The notes under the pieces were generated by a model. The model ran no database searches and was not told where the DNA came from. It saw nothing but the letters and a program-made list of their open reading frames with translations. The position numbers and the translations under genes are program-made. This document shows, piece by piece, positions 12,501 to 23,314 of a stretch of DNA of 64,000 bases. The stretch's first letter is position 1. Each line of letters begins with the position of its first letter. The stretch comes from Sipunculus nudus. Lineage: Eukaryota; Annelida; Sipuncula; Golfingiida; Sipunculidae. The DNA is taken from NCBI GenBank assembly GCA_026874595.1, contig CM049316.1:41431695-41495694 (forward strand), given 5' to 3'.

Positions 12501-12904
12501 AAATGTTTCTAATTTGCCCCAGGCAGGGGCATTCGTGTCGTTCCGACACATCTAGTTAATTATAAAAGTTAAAAGAAAATATAGATTTTTAGTGGGATAC
12601 TCTCGGAATACAATATGTACCAATAATTTTTTACTGTTATTTAGTGGTGCTGTGCTCGTGGCTAAAATCATATCCCGGTATGTTTACCTTGAAGATCTGG
12701 TCAGTGATGGTTTACATTGCGAACTGGTATGAGATGCGGAGGAATACAGTGTTTCGTTGATATTTGACTGGTTTCTATCGTTGGACGCATAAAGAATAGG
12801 TTGATGTGAGGAACACATGAAAGATTAACTAAATGTATCTTGCAAGGAAACTGTTCCTGAAGAAGAAAACAGAAATATGCATACATCGTAGGTAGCAGAA
12901 GCGG

Positions 12905-13070
12905 ACCCAGCGGGACTCCATGCATTGGGTCCCTATCCCATTTTCAGCCACCGCAACCTTTTTTTCATCATATCAGACAAATTTTGAGGCCTGAAACCCC
13001 CGACACCACCCCAGCCCTGTTCCTGAAATTGGGACCTTGAATAAGGTTTTGTCATTAATCCTCCTAGGTT
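12905..13070 (+). repeat. Possible diverged relative of the MITE at 13513
   Basis: Shares a CATTTTCAGCC...CCGCAACCTTTTTTTC layout and the order of C-runs with 13513-13717, but its ends are lost. Confidence 0.3.
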
Positions 13071-13466
13071 GAACTCTCCATTTCATAAAGCAAGAAACAT
13101 GTGTTTTTCTCTTTTACTGACCACGCACATGGGTCAGATCCCTCATTGAAAGCATGCTTTATTCATATGAACAATAGTCCTTAGTGTTAGAGGTTAAGTG
13201 ACCACGATGCACGCGTTCCGGTGATTGCTGAAGGCTATTCTCAATATAAAAAACGGAAAAATCACTCAAAATTATATGTATATTAAAAATTATTTATTTT
13301 CATATCACCTATGTCACTGCAGGGATAATAACCTTTGAAATGATGTATGGCACAATATTGTACACAACGCGGTTTTAGAGATCATAGCGAACAAATTTTT
13401 ATAAGTATTAGATAAACAATACAGACTGTTAATCAGTGGGAATAAAGAGCTGATTACCACATTACA

Positions 13467-13480
13467 GGGGGGGGGGGGGG
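13467..13480 (+). repeat. Poly-G run
   Basis: Homopurine G tract of about 14 bases; similar G or C tracts occur at about 22230, 25597, 31810, 33432, 41033 and 61513. Confidence 0.9.
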
Positions 13481-13512
13481 TGATCATTCACCCAAGTTCT
13501 ACTATGTATACC

Positions 13513-13717
13513 TGAAGTGGATCCAGAGGGCGGTCCAGGAAGTCCTGACCCTTCCCCCCCCCCTTTTTCAGCCGCAGAAACCTCTTTTTAAGGGTTTCAG
13601 ACCATTTTTTGTGGCATGGACCCCTCCCCCCCACTTTTTCCAGACCTGGAGACCTTTACTAGGTTTATCTTTAGATCTCTTGGTTTGGACCCTTTTCCTA
13701 AATCCTGGATCCGCCCC
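13513..13717. mobile_element. Short MITE, GGATCC-containing TIRs, 8-bp flanking repeat
   Basis: The left end TGAAGTGGATCCAGAGG and the right end GGATCCGCCCC form imperfect inverted repeats. TGTATACC lies on both sides (13505-13512 and 13718-13725), an 8-bp duplication as for hAT-family insertion. The exact boundary can shift by two or three bases. Interior C-runs with CTTTTTCAG words and no ORF. Confidence 0.6.
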
Positions 13718-13725
13718 TGTATACC

Positions 13726-14560
13726 AGTCTCATATTGATGATAGGTCAGCTTCAAATCCCCAGGGACTCATGACAAGATGAGCAAGATATCTGTTATCAA
13801 TCTGATCCTTAACATAAGTGCCGCTTGATACAGGTTTTTATTTTTCCTGATAGCTCAACTAGCTTTATTTATAGCCAGGTCCTCGGACCTGAAAAATACA
13901 TTGGTATGTACATACTACTTGTGTCAGGTCCACAATATACATGATTATATATAAGAAATGTTTCAGCATGTGTATCAACTATTAGATTTGTTATTAATTT
14001 GATTGATTGATTGGTCAATTACACATATTTTCTTTTACATTGATTACTTGTCATAAGACTTGTGATAAGTGTTTAAAAACCATTTAAAAGTCTCATCTTT
14101 AATAAGCAAACATTATATTTGATACCAATCATGGTAACATAATGTTTATGAAAATAATATAATTAGTAATAAATTAAAATAGCAAATATAGGAAGGTAAA
14201 ACCTAGCAAACAGTCTAGCTGTACATGGCTAATTTACAGCTGGTACCATATCAGCCATTTAAAAGATACTTAAAGTAATTAAGCTCTGACATATTTGATA
14301 TTAGGTAATTCAGTCTAAGGCTGATTGCCTATTTACCTCATAGAATTAATTCTATACTTTACTGTATTTTTGATCCCCTATATCACCCTTCTGTGATCTT
14401 TACATTTCTATGAAAGACAAATGAAAAATATTTAAGTTATAAAAAGCCCAGACACACCGGATGTAATTACTTGTTACTGATATATTAGCAAGGTTGTGTG
14501 TTACGGTATTGATAAAAGCCGAATCAATATCATATAACGGTAAATGGATCTTATACTAGG
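13726..14560. other. Gene-free AT-rich stretch
   Basis: No ORF, TIR or tandem repeat that I can support. Confidence 0.3.
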
Positions 14561-15290
14561 CACGCTCTGACAGGTTTAAATATTAGTCCTAATAACATTT
14601 CATTTCAGTCACAAAGCGGCAGCAATGAAAATGACTCCTGTCTGCAAACAGGTCTATATTGAGAGCTCATAAAATTCTCATTTAGGAATAGAGTAATTAT
14701 AGAACTCATAATTTTCACCCTTCATCAATAATATTCGGTGTTTTCTCCATTAGGATCACAGACTGCTTAGTGAAGTGAACTTTTTGTTCGGAGTGAATGT
14801 AATTAATGGCCAGGAACCTAACGAATGTCATTGTTTTATGCAGTGCGTGTAATTGCTTCATTAATTCAGAACATGTCAATTATTGCTTGTGGTATCAGTC
14901 AAATGCATATTTGATTGGTGGCCATGTTTATGGGGAGATAGGCCATGTTGTTTAATGTGCCGCGGACCACGGAGCCTTGATCCCAGAAGCATTAATGGAA
15001 GCAAGCGTGGCCGGATCATTCCCCCGAAAGAGACTGAACGGACATTCTTGGGGTACCCACAAGCCAAACATCTATCCCAACGCTTATTAATCTGTGTAAA
15101 ATAGGAATATTAACAAGCGCAACCAATTTTGCTTAAAATCCCACACTGAATAAATGCAGCATCAGTGGGTGAGATGCAGATTCCTCAAGTACTCTAATTA
15201 CCCAGACCTGATCTTTGCTCTCTTCCGCAGCCCCTAGCAAGAATTTCGAATCAAGACAAACAGCTCCTGCTCAGACTGCAGTGCTGTTTT
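14560..15290. promoter_or_regulatory. Possible conserved non-coding or cryptic exon region
   Basis: More balanced composition than its surroundings, with many ATTA/TAAT homeodomain-type cores (GTGTAATTGCTTCATTAATTC, AGCATTAATGG) and a GC-rich core at about 14957-15055. It also contains two good acceptor sites, at 14606-14608 and 15228-15230, each followed by a short open serine/glutamine-rich frame. Either enhancer DNA or small exons could explain this texture. No family is identified. Confidence 0.25.
14609..14651 (+). other. Possible 43-nt microexon
   Basis: ATTTCATTTCAG precedes it and ACAG|GT follows. One frame reads SQSGSNENDSCLQT. The donor GTCTAT is weak. Low confidence. Confidence 0.15.
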
Positions 15291-15299
15291 TTTTTTTTT

Positions 15300-16110
15300 T
15301 GTACGACTAGTTTTTGTACAATTTGTCTCTGGAATTTTTATTTGGTTGACTGTGAGGATTAGACAACAGCCTTCCCTGTGATTTGGCTGTGCAGGAAAAA
15401 TTGGTTTTACTCAAATGAACTCGCACATTTTTTCTTGTATCAAAAAATGATAGCTGGTATCATCTGATGATAAGATTACTCAACTTTATTCATGCAAATT
15501 ATTGCAATTATTGTTATAATAATGTTCAAATTGCTGTCCTATCAAACATTTATGATATTTAAGTTTGCAATATATCCTGTTTTAAAGCCAGGACAGCGTA
15601 TTGTAGATCTTTCTGTTAAATGGAGAATTAGAGATCCTATGATATCATATCATATCAAAACAAGCAGAATTAGAAAAATATATAATTAACTTGCGTAAAA
15701 TGATACCTGGACTTAAGTTCTTACAAAAAGATGAAAACCAAATATTAGAAAGCATGAAATACTTTTGTGACTTTTATATCCTCTCTTGTCACAACTCAGC
15801 TTGGAGAATTAATAATGTCATAATGGAACATATGTTGTACATAGGAATTGTACATAGGAATAGGCTTGCCTGGTCTCTGAGATGTCATGTCAACACTAGT
15901 CCTCAAGATAGACAAGTACCAAGGGATTAAAAAAAAATATGGTTGTATACATAATCAAAATTTAATAGAGTACTCCAAAAATGTACCATGCAAATAAAAT
16001 TCTGTATATTTCACTTCAGTGTATACATTTTTTCCTGATAGATGTTGCTTTTGGTTTAAAACAAAAAAAAACATGGGCAGGAATGCTATAACACTTTAAA
16101 TATCAAATTT
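15300..16110. other. Gene-free AT-rich stretch
   Basis: Begins after a T-run at 15287-15300. Short ORFs here (15492-15930) are AT-rich and have no acceptor or donor support. Nothing else is seen. Confidence 0.3.
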
Positions 16111-16111
16111 T

Positions 16112-16735
16112 TAGCGAACCTGTGAGCTTATACGATGGCCAGCGTCATCCGTCCGTCGTCCGCCGTCCGGGGCTGGCTTTCTGCCGTCCATGGCTGTAAG
16201 TCAGAAACTGTGGGAGCTAGCAGCTCCAAATTACATGTAAAAATTCATCACATGTGAAACTTGGTGCCCTAAAGCTTATCATTGGGTATCTGCATTAATT
16301 TAGATTTTATAGAAAAAAAGCTTAAAAACCTTTAAAAATCTTCTTCTCGGAAACTGTCCAGCCAAATTGTCCAATATTTCACAAAAATGATCCCTGGAAC
16401 AGTCTCTCTCAAGTTTGTTCAAATGGTTCCAGTTCGGAGATTTTTGGTGGAGTTACAGGAGGTTGAACTTAGTCATCTGTCCAAAAAACACACTAAAATT
16501 AAAATCTCAAAAACGGCTAGAGCTATAATGACCAAATTTTATACCAATGTTTGTCACATATGTCATATCTGATTTATAGGTATTGGTGGCGCCACCTACA
16601 TTGATGTGTTTTTTACAAGCGAAAACGTAATTTTAAACTCTTCTAGCTTATACACTGATTTATGATGAAACTATTCAGCTGATTGGTTTAAACTTTACAA
16701 GAATTATTCTATGGTAGGGTTCTGCCAGTTTTATA
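16112..16735 (+). mobile_element. Mollusc-type repeat, third head family
   Basis: Starts TTAGCGAACCTGTGAGCTTA followed by TACGATGGCCAGCG and CCGTCCGTCGTCCGCCGTCC microsatellite. The body includes GGTGGCGCCACCTAC at 16585, shared with the array that follows. Same architecture as the heads at 9826 and 11556. The right border is uncertain. Confidence 0.5.
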
Positions 16736-16907
16736 AGAATAGATTGGGTAAATACAGTTTATAAAAGCATTGTAGCCAATTGAAAAAGGCTGTGTTTGAA
16801 AACAGATTTGACTTCATACTGAGTTTCAGCAGCCAAGTCAAGAGGTCACTCAGTACAAACAGGTGGGGTCCAGACATCACCATGGCAACTGACCTGGCTG
16901 GGGGGGG

Positions 16908-16961
16908 GTGTCTAGACAATGTGTCTAGACGTCTAGACACAGCATCTAGATGTCTAGACAC
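16908..16961. repeat. TCTAGA palindrome cluster
   Basis: GTGTCTAGAC occurs at 16908-16917 and 16921-16930; 16921-16940 is a perfect 20-bp palindrome, GTGTCTAGACGTCTAGACAC. Degenerate copies follow to 16961. Confidence 0.85.
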
Positions 16962-17090
16962 AATGTATAGAAGCAGAATTCCCAGATTATTGGAATTGTA
17001 TCTTTCAACTGTTTGAAAAAACTTGGTTTGCATTTTAAGCGAATCGGTTTATCATCAGGTCACATGTGAACTGCTGCACCCTCATTTTTG

Positions 17091-18110
17091 GTTGACCTCT
17101 GACCTTTCCTTGCTGCCCAGCGTCCATTTGTGAGTCTGTTTCCACACATAAACCCACATATCTCGGGAACCGTTTGACCGATCAGGCTAAAACTTTTGCA
17201 CAAATGTAGCCCTTTGAAAGCTTTATAACATAAACTAAAAATGGTGGCCCCACCTGCAACCATTTTTGCACAGCGTCCATCTGTTCATCTGCCTTCGGAT
17301 AATATTACTGATATCCCTGCAGTGGTTTGACTTATCCACCTGAAATTTTGCAGGTTTATACATCCTGGACAGCTTTCCTGATTTTATTACAGGTGGCGCC
17401 ACCTACATTCACATTTACTCTGCAGACATCCAAGCTCATATCTTGGGAACCGTTAGACTGATTGGGCCAAAATTTTGCATGTGTATAGATCTTACATAGC
17501 TTTCCATCATAGGCAAAACTGGTGGCTCCACCTGCAACCACTAATGCACAGCGTCCATCTGTTGATCTGCCTTTGGATAAAATCACTCATTTCAGCAGTG
17601 GTTTGACTTATCCACCTGAAATTTTGCAGGTTTATACATCCTGGACAACTTTCTCGATTTATATCAGGTGGCGCCACCTACATTCGCATTTACTCTGCAG
17701 ACATCCAAGCTCATATTTCGGGAACCGTTTGACCGATTGGGCCAAAATTTTGCATGTGTATAGATCTCACATAGCTCTTCATCATAGGCAAAACTGGTGG
17801 TGCCAACTGCATTCATTTATGCACAGCGTCCATCTGTTCATCTGCCTTTGGATAAAATCACTCATATCTCAGCAGTGGTTTGACTTATCCACCTGAAATT
17901 TTGCAGGTTTATACATCATGGACAGCTTTCTCGATTTTATGACAGGTGGCGCCACCTACATTAACATTTACTCTGCAGACATCCAAGCTCATATCTCGGG
18001 AACTGTTTGACTGATTAGGCCAAAATTGTGCATGTGTATAGATCTCACATAGCTCTTTATCATAGGCAAAACTGGTGGCGCCACCTGCAACCATTTATGC
18101 ACAGCTTTTG
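17091..18110 (+). repeat. 276-bp tandem array with GGTGGCGCCACC palindromes
   Basis: CAGCGTCCAT recurs at 17271, 17549 and 17824, and the array ends at CAGC near 18102: units of 278, 275 and 278 bp plus a partial one before. Each unit has TCTGCAGACATCCAAGCTCA, ATCTCGGGAACCG-type and TTTTGCATGTGTATAGATCT blocks. The 12-bp palindrome GGTGGCGCCACC is intact at 17392, 17667, 17945 and 18074, and altered elsewhere. ORFs here are repeat by-products. Confidence 0.85.
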
Positions 18111-19373
18111 AAACAATTGCCTGTCATTCACTGGTGTGTGATCTGCCCTATACATGTATCTGTTTTGATTAAAGCAGCTGGTTTCTTAATGATTTACTGC
18201 CACTTTTCACAATGCAGGGATAGATACATATATAATATATATCAAACATAAATATTATGTATCATATGTACAAATTATGTATATAACATATACACACAAA
18301 AATTTCATCTGCAACTGCAACAGCATAAAAGATATCAGTCCTGCCGTGACAGCATAAAAGGAATCATAAGTGTAGCCTTACATTTGAACTTTAAATGGGG
18401 ATGTGGGCTGTAGCTAGCCAGTAGGTGAAGGAAAAGGTGAAGGAACAGTGATCATTGTTGTGCTTTATTATGAAGAGTCAGTATGTGTGACATTTGTGCA
18501 GCTTTAAGGACTGGCAGGCCAAGGTAATGGTAGGAAAATCACTAATAAAACATGAAAGAAACCCCTAAACCTTGCACAGAAATGCCATCCTGGCAATTAG
18601 GCAATTAGAAAAGTAAAATAATAAAAATAATAAACAACAAATATTCAGAATTTATATGTTTATCACTGTCAGCTGATGAATGGAAAATATGTGTCTGTAC
18701 CCTTTTTCAGTCACAAAGACTTATGTTAAGTTGATTAAAGTCATTTTTGTAATAATGTACTGTTTAGTTTTCTTATCTAATTCTTTGATTGCTTTCTTTC
18801 ATATGTCCACATCCAATTCCTGTCATCTTCAGAATCCATCAAGACATTAGTTTATGACTTATTGATAGGGCCAGAATGTAGGTCACAACAGCCTTCTATT
18901 ATGTATCAGATATTTTTTTAATATTTTCTTTAGGGCTCTCAAACATTTAGCAATTTCATTATTACCAAAATGTTTGGTCTTCAGCAGGAGGACCATAAAG
19001 GCACTGGTTATTTGAAGTTTTATGAGCTTTCTTATATAATCAATTTGTTATGCTACCCATATTGTCTTTCATGTTTACCCCTTTGTAGTTCAGTATTGAA
19101 TGTTATTTAATCTTTCAACCATAATTGATAAGGTTCATGTTTAATATTAATGAAAAACCATACACTCCTTATATCTGTAGAAGGTTCACTACAATTATGC
19201 AGAAGAGACCAGGCTGTCTACTTTGTAGATGATTTGAGTAGTGACCCAAGTTGAGGTCACATTTTATTGGCTAGATTTGTGACTTGATTGACAGGGTAGA
19301 ACCATTGATTAATGAAAACCGTAACATCATGAAATCATGAATAGTCAGACTCTTTGTTTTTTTCTATTTTTAG
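18111..19373. other. AT-rich stretch, probably intron of the coiled-coil gene
   Basis: No coding-like frame. It ends in a T-rich acceptor, CTATTTTTAG at 19364-19373. Upstream exons of the gene were not found in the window, so they may be left of it or too small to see. Confidence 0.35.
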
Positions 19374-19463
19374 TTGATGGAAGAAATCGAAATTCTTCAG
19401 AAAGAATATAAAGCGGCACAAGGAGAACTCGCTGAAATGGACGAGTATAAGGATAGAATACAG
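19374..19463 (+). CDS. Coiled-coil protein, penultimate exon
   Basis: A T-rich tract ending TTTTTAG (19373) opens an in-phase 30-codon exon, LMEEIEILQKEYKAAQGEL followed by AEMDEYKDRIQ, with leucine, isoleucine and methionine at heptad-like spacing and an excess of Glu and Lys. It ends CAG followed by GCAAGA, so the donor would be the rare GC type. The exon is phase 0 at both ends, and the next exon at 23315 also starts in phase 0 and continues the same kind of helix across a 3851-bp intron. The combined protein is a long coiled coil, possibly centrosomal, ciliary or Golgi; no specific family is claimed. Confidence 0.75.
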
Positions 19464-19862
19464 GCAAGATAATATGATCATCCCAGATGAGTCATCAATG
19501 CTCATTTTTAAAAATTCTTCCATCCACATCCCAGTGTTATACATCTCACCATATGAACAATGTTATCACAGAGTTAACTTGGCAGATTAAACAGTCACAG
19601 GCACATGATTTAAATTGTCTATTGCACTATTGTTTAATGTCTCATATTTAACTTTTGCGGGGTGGTCTTTTTCTATCCATTCATGCATGGCAGATACATA
19701 GTATTACTGCCATTTTTCAGAAATAAGCTAGGTTTGGGGGAAAAAACTATTTATGCTGCCTCGGCATTTGCCAGGCAGAAATCATGACAGAAATGCCAGT
19801 TGTATAAATTCCCAACCCAGTCTTAGAGGTATTATTAAAGTACATACAATTCCATTCCCAAT

Positions 19863-20185
19863 CAGCATTCTACGGAATGCAAGCCTCTGCCTTGTGGGTG
19901 GGGACCTATTGTGGATTCCTCCCAACCCGTGTTTGCATTCCCTTATTTAACGCATGTTCCCAGGATCATTCATGCATAACTGAATGTACATTTGTGAATA
20001 ATCCTTGATAACATTCCTTGATCTGGATCATGTGCTTAATCCTCACCAAAATGTCATTGATTCTTCATTGGCCCATTCCTGAAATGCCCCGCAGATTTCA
20101 TGAGATTCTGTTCATGATTACATGTTGTGAACAAACACACACACAAATGGTGATGAACGTGACCCTTCTGGCAGAGGAAATAAGC
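19863..20185 (+). repeat. Dispersed hairpin-headed repeat, copy 2
   Basis: The head GCATTCTACGGAATGC at 19866-19881 forms a perfect 6-bp stem with a 4-base loop, followed by AAGCCTCTGCC, a G-rich run and then the shared GCATAACTGAATGTACATTT, TTCTTCATTGGCCC and CATGAGATTCTGTTCATG blocks. It ends near GGCAGAGGAAATAA. Confidence 0.7.
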
Positions 20186-20741
20186 AATTCTGACTTGAAA
20201 TCAGCCTTTTATATCTGATATAAAATTAATTAAATAATCATCAACTGAGACCTGTGTGTATGTTATAAGTATAACAGGTCCTAAGGTAAGGTCCTGGCCT
20301 GAACATTCACTGTATATAGAATCAGGCTGATGGTTATCATCTGATAAGAATTATCAGTTGTCTGTCTTTTAAGATTTGAATACATAAGGTAAGGAATAAT
20401 TTTAAAAGTCAGATCTGTCAATATGATAATAGAGCACGGTTCTGCTGCCAAGTTACTATTTTCCCTTTGTGGCACTTGTGGGGATTCAACCAAGAAATCC
20501 CCCTCTTTAGAGCCCAATACCTTCTCCAATAGGAGTCCTAACCCCCATAAAAGGGAATAACAGAGCATTCCCATAAACATGCACACTGCTATATTATACT
20601 ATATTTGGCCACCAGGTGGCATGAGTGCAATGTTTAGCACCACTGATCCTGCTCAATACAAGCTTATTTCCACTCATGTACAGGAGTAACCAAACGGTTT
20701 TAGAACCAAACATTTTCAGATACCCTATTATTTCAAAGAGG

Positions 20742-20785
20742 CATGTTAAATATACATCCCCTGTACTGCATGTATATTTAACATG
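20742..20785. repeat. Perfect 16-bp inverted repeat, 12-base loop
   Basis: CATGTTAAATATACAT at 20742-20757 is exactly complementary to ATGTATATTTAACATG at 20770-20785. Confidence 0.95.
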
Positions 20786-21900
20786 GCTGGTATGTGGTCA
20801 GGTCCCTTTAACATGTCATTACTGGCATGCTTTTGGACTGCTAGCTTATCTACAGAGTAAACCACAGGTGTTACTTGCAAAGTAAATTTATTACCTGGTG
20901 CACAGCTTTACATCTGTTCTTTAGCAAGCTAAAGTTTTCTTGAGAAATTTATAAAAAAAAATCCAAGTAAACAGTATGTTTTATTTTTAATTTAATCATT
21001 TCTTTTAGATAAACATTTAATCTATAATTCATGGGAACAAAAAATCATAAAACCTCATCAATATAAAATTGTGTATTACATATGATTTTATAATTATGAC
21101 AAATGATGTATGTTTTATACAGTCCACATCTTTACAGACATTTTATGAAATATTTTTCTCCGGTTATCGAAGTTCCAACGTCAGACAGGCTTCTTGGTAA
21201 CTGTTATGCATAAAGAAATTCAAGGTAGCAGGCACTCAGTGATGCCAGAACATAGCAACGTGTGTTGAATTACAAGAAGTCATATATCTTCAGACCAGCT
21301 CAGCAGATCCATCATGGACCCATGGTTTATGTTGTGCACAAAATATGTGGCAGCTCGAAATGAAATTTTTCTGTCAAAGACATGATCAATTCATGCCGTC
21401 GATGTTCAGAGCATGGCGGGGCATCGTGACCCACTCAGGTGGAAGGACCTGACCTGACCAACCTTGCATTGCTGTGGTTTATTGTTTTTAATCACGGACA
21501 TTTTTTTAATTGTCCACCTGTTTCTGTTCATCTTCTCATCATTACATGCTTATTGACATTTTTTATCATGTTTTATCTATTTGATGTGCTTGGAATATTT
21601 TCATCTTTTTTTTTTTAATCAATTATTACCATCCATTTTCAGTCTTGTTTATTTTTTACATAACCCAAGTAAAAAATTTCCTTTTAATCTGTCCTCTTTG
21701 TATCTCAGATCTCTGTTCTCAGGTAAAGGCCTATCTGAACTTACATTTTAATTTTGAGAAGGCACTTTCTTTTGGAGAAATTTGGTATTTACCCACAACG
21801 TAGCAATAACCGATAGCAGCAAATATTCCAGAAAGACACACTTTTTGTGTGATACACAAGATTACTGAGAGGTCTAATTTTTATATTTGTGACTTTTAAA

Positions 21901-21944
21901 GCCTCTCTCAGGAGGGAGTGAAGCCTCTCTCAGGAGGGAGTGAA
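21901..21944. repeat. 22-bp tandem duplication
   Basis: A 22-bp unit, GCCTCTCTCAGGAGGGAGTG plus AA, occurs twice without change. Confidence 0.95.
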
Positions 21945-22280
21945 GGTTTACAAGGGTTGATATTGGATTCCAGTTTTTTTCAAGGGAGGTGGGGGGCTTT
22001 CTTAGGTTTCCCAGAGTGCAAAATAGCTTTGTTCTCTGTTTTAACAGATTTGCACCTTACATTTATTTTTTACTTTGACTTAATTTTAAGATCATAATTT
22101 AGGGCAGCTTTCCTTGTGCTTATTACTGGTTATCAGTACCATTCTTGAAGCTTGTTAAAAAATATCATCAGCTATTTTCTTACTTCTCCTTGATAATTTG
22201 ACATTTTTTTTACTTCAAAAATCATAAATTCCCCCCCCCCCCCCAAAAAAAAAAATAAATCTGGGATGACAGCAGTAGTA

Positions 22281-22615
22281 TAAGGCAAAAAAAACATGTT
22301 GCTTTCTCAGGCACTTTTTTTTCAGAAATCTGTGTCAACAGGTCAGTGTTTTTACCTGTTTACTAAAGATCTGTGATAAGAATTCATATGATCAGGGGAC
22401 AATGTGGTATTAACAGGATTGTTTTGATAAACAGGTGAAAGCACATTATATCAACAGGAAATTTTATCAGAATTATGTTTTTTTATATTCTCTAAAGAAA
22501 CGTCCAAGTGGCTCGAGCACAAATTGATAAATTTCTACTAAAATTTAAAATAAATTGTTGAAGTTAGGGTCAAAATTGATGTATACAGTGCCTCAGAAAA
22601 CAACTTTTTTTCACC
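22281..22615 (+). mobile_element. TIR MITE (CTCAGGCAC family), copy 1
   Basis: The left end is TAAGGCAAAAAAAA then GCTTTCTCAGGCAC; the right end has GTGCCTCAGAAAAC. Internal landmarks shared with the copies at 32247 and 33920 are TTTCAGAAATC, AAAGCAC followed by A/T-rich sequence, and CAAGTGGCTCGAGC. The right terminal GCCTTA is degraded here. No ORF. Confidence 0.65.
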
Positions 22616-23314
22616 AAAGTGATAACCTGTGTGACTCTGTCTCCCAATGACCCTACCAACCATATCTCAAGTAATTGCCTTGCCTGCTTATACCCAAAAA
22701 GGTTTTATATGATATGTTTTCAACCTTTTTAAGACTCTTGAGGGAAAGCCTAGGATGGATGAAGTCTGCCATAATCAGATAGGGAACCAAACTATACACT
22801 CTAGTTGATTCTTGGCCTAGCAATGGCTTACCCATAAGGCCTGTCTCTGTATATGTCTTGCACAAAAAGTTTAGGTCTGAATCTGGAACAGAGTAAAAAA
22901 ATTACTGTTGGAATGAAAGTTTTACATTCAGTATATTTAAATGTATTAAACACATTGTATGTTATAATCTTTGAATGTGAAGTCATCATTCTGGTTTTTC
23001 AAAGTGGGTTTTCTTTATATGATTAAATTAATTTATAAAGCTTTGATTACATTTTCAGGACTATTGTCAGGAAGTCTTGTTATATTTTGATTTACATCCC
23101 TATATTTATTTCAAGTAAAGCAAGCAGAAGTGGAACTATTTCAGTGATTAATTATCATATATCTTCTTTTGAAAATCTACATTGCCATCAACAGAGCTAT
23201 CTAAGCTCATGACTGCCACCAAATATCGTAAAAGGAAAAATCATGCCAGGAGTATAAGTATAGTTATAACTACCTATCTGTGGGCTTTAAATAGGTTACC
23301 TTTGACTTTTACAG

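Larger units (their letters stand above)
9826..12555 (+). mobile_element. Helitron-like element with internal satellite (mollusc type)
   Basis: The left end is a strong hairpin: ATGCCCCCGCCAC, a 3-base loop at 9839-9841, then GTGGCCGGGGCAT, followed by TCCTTCCGTCATTCCG-type microsatellite. The body is an array of 180-181-bp units. The right end has GCCCCAGGCAGGGGC and then a perfect stem GTGTCG-TTC-CGACAC at 12535-12549, followed by AT and CTAG at 12552-12555. A short hairpin just before a CTRR terminus is the Helitron 3' signature. Bivalve genomes contain Helitron-related elements with central tandem repeats. No Rep or helicase coding is present, so the element is non-autonomous. The left end lacks an obvious TC start. 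Confidence 0.6.
19464..23314 (+). other. Intron of the coiled-coil gene (GC-AG)
   Basis: Runs from GCAAGA at 19464 to TTTACAG at 23314. It holds a hairpin-headed repeat copy, a 16-bp inverted repeat, a 22-bp duplication and one TIR MITE, listed separately. A possible exon at 23064-23119 was rejected because its 56 nt would break the frame. Confidence 0.65.

Noticed and set aside
15231-15300. Exon after CTCTTCCGCAG at 15230
   Set aside because: Runs straight into a T homopolymer with no usable donor.
16731-18094. ORFs of 60-124 codons across the 276-bp array
   Set aside because: Repeat by-products on both strands; no splice support.
23064-23119. Possible exon after ATTTTCAG in the coiled-coil intron
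   Set aside because: 56 nt would break the frame between the two phase-0 exons, and its peptide is not coiled coil.
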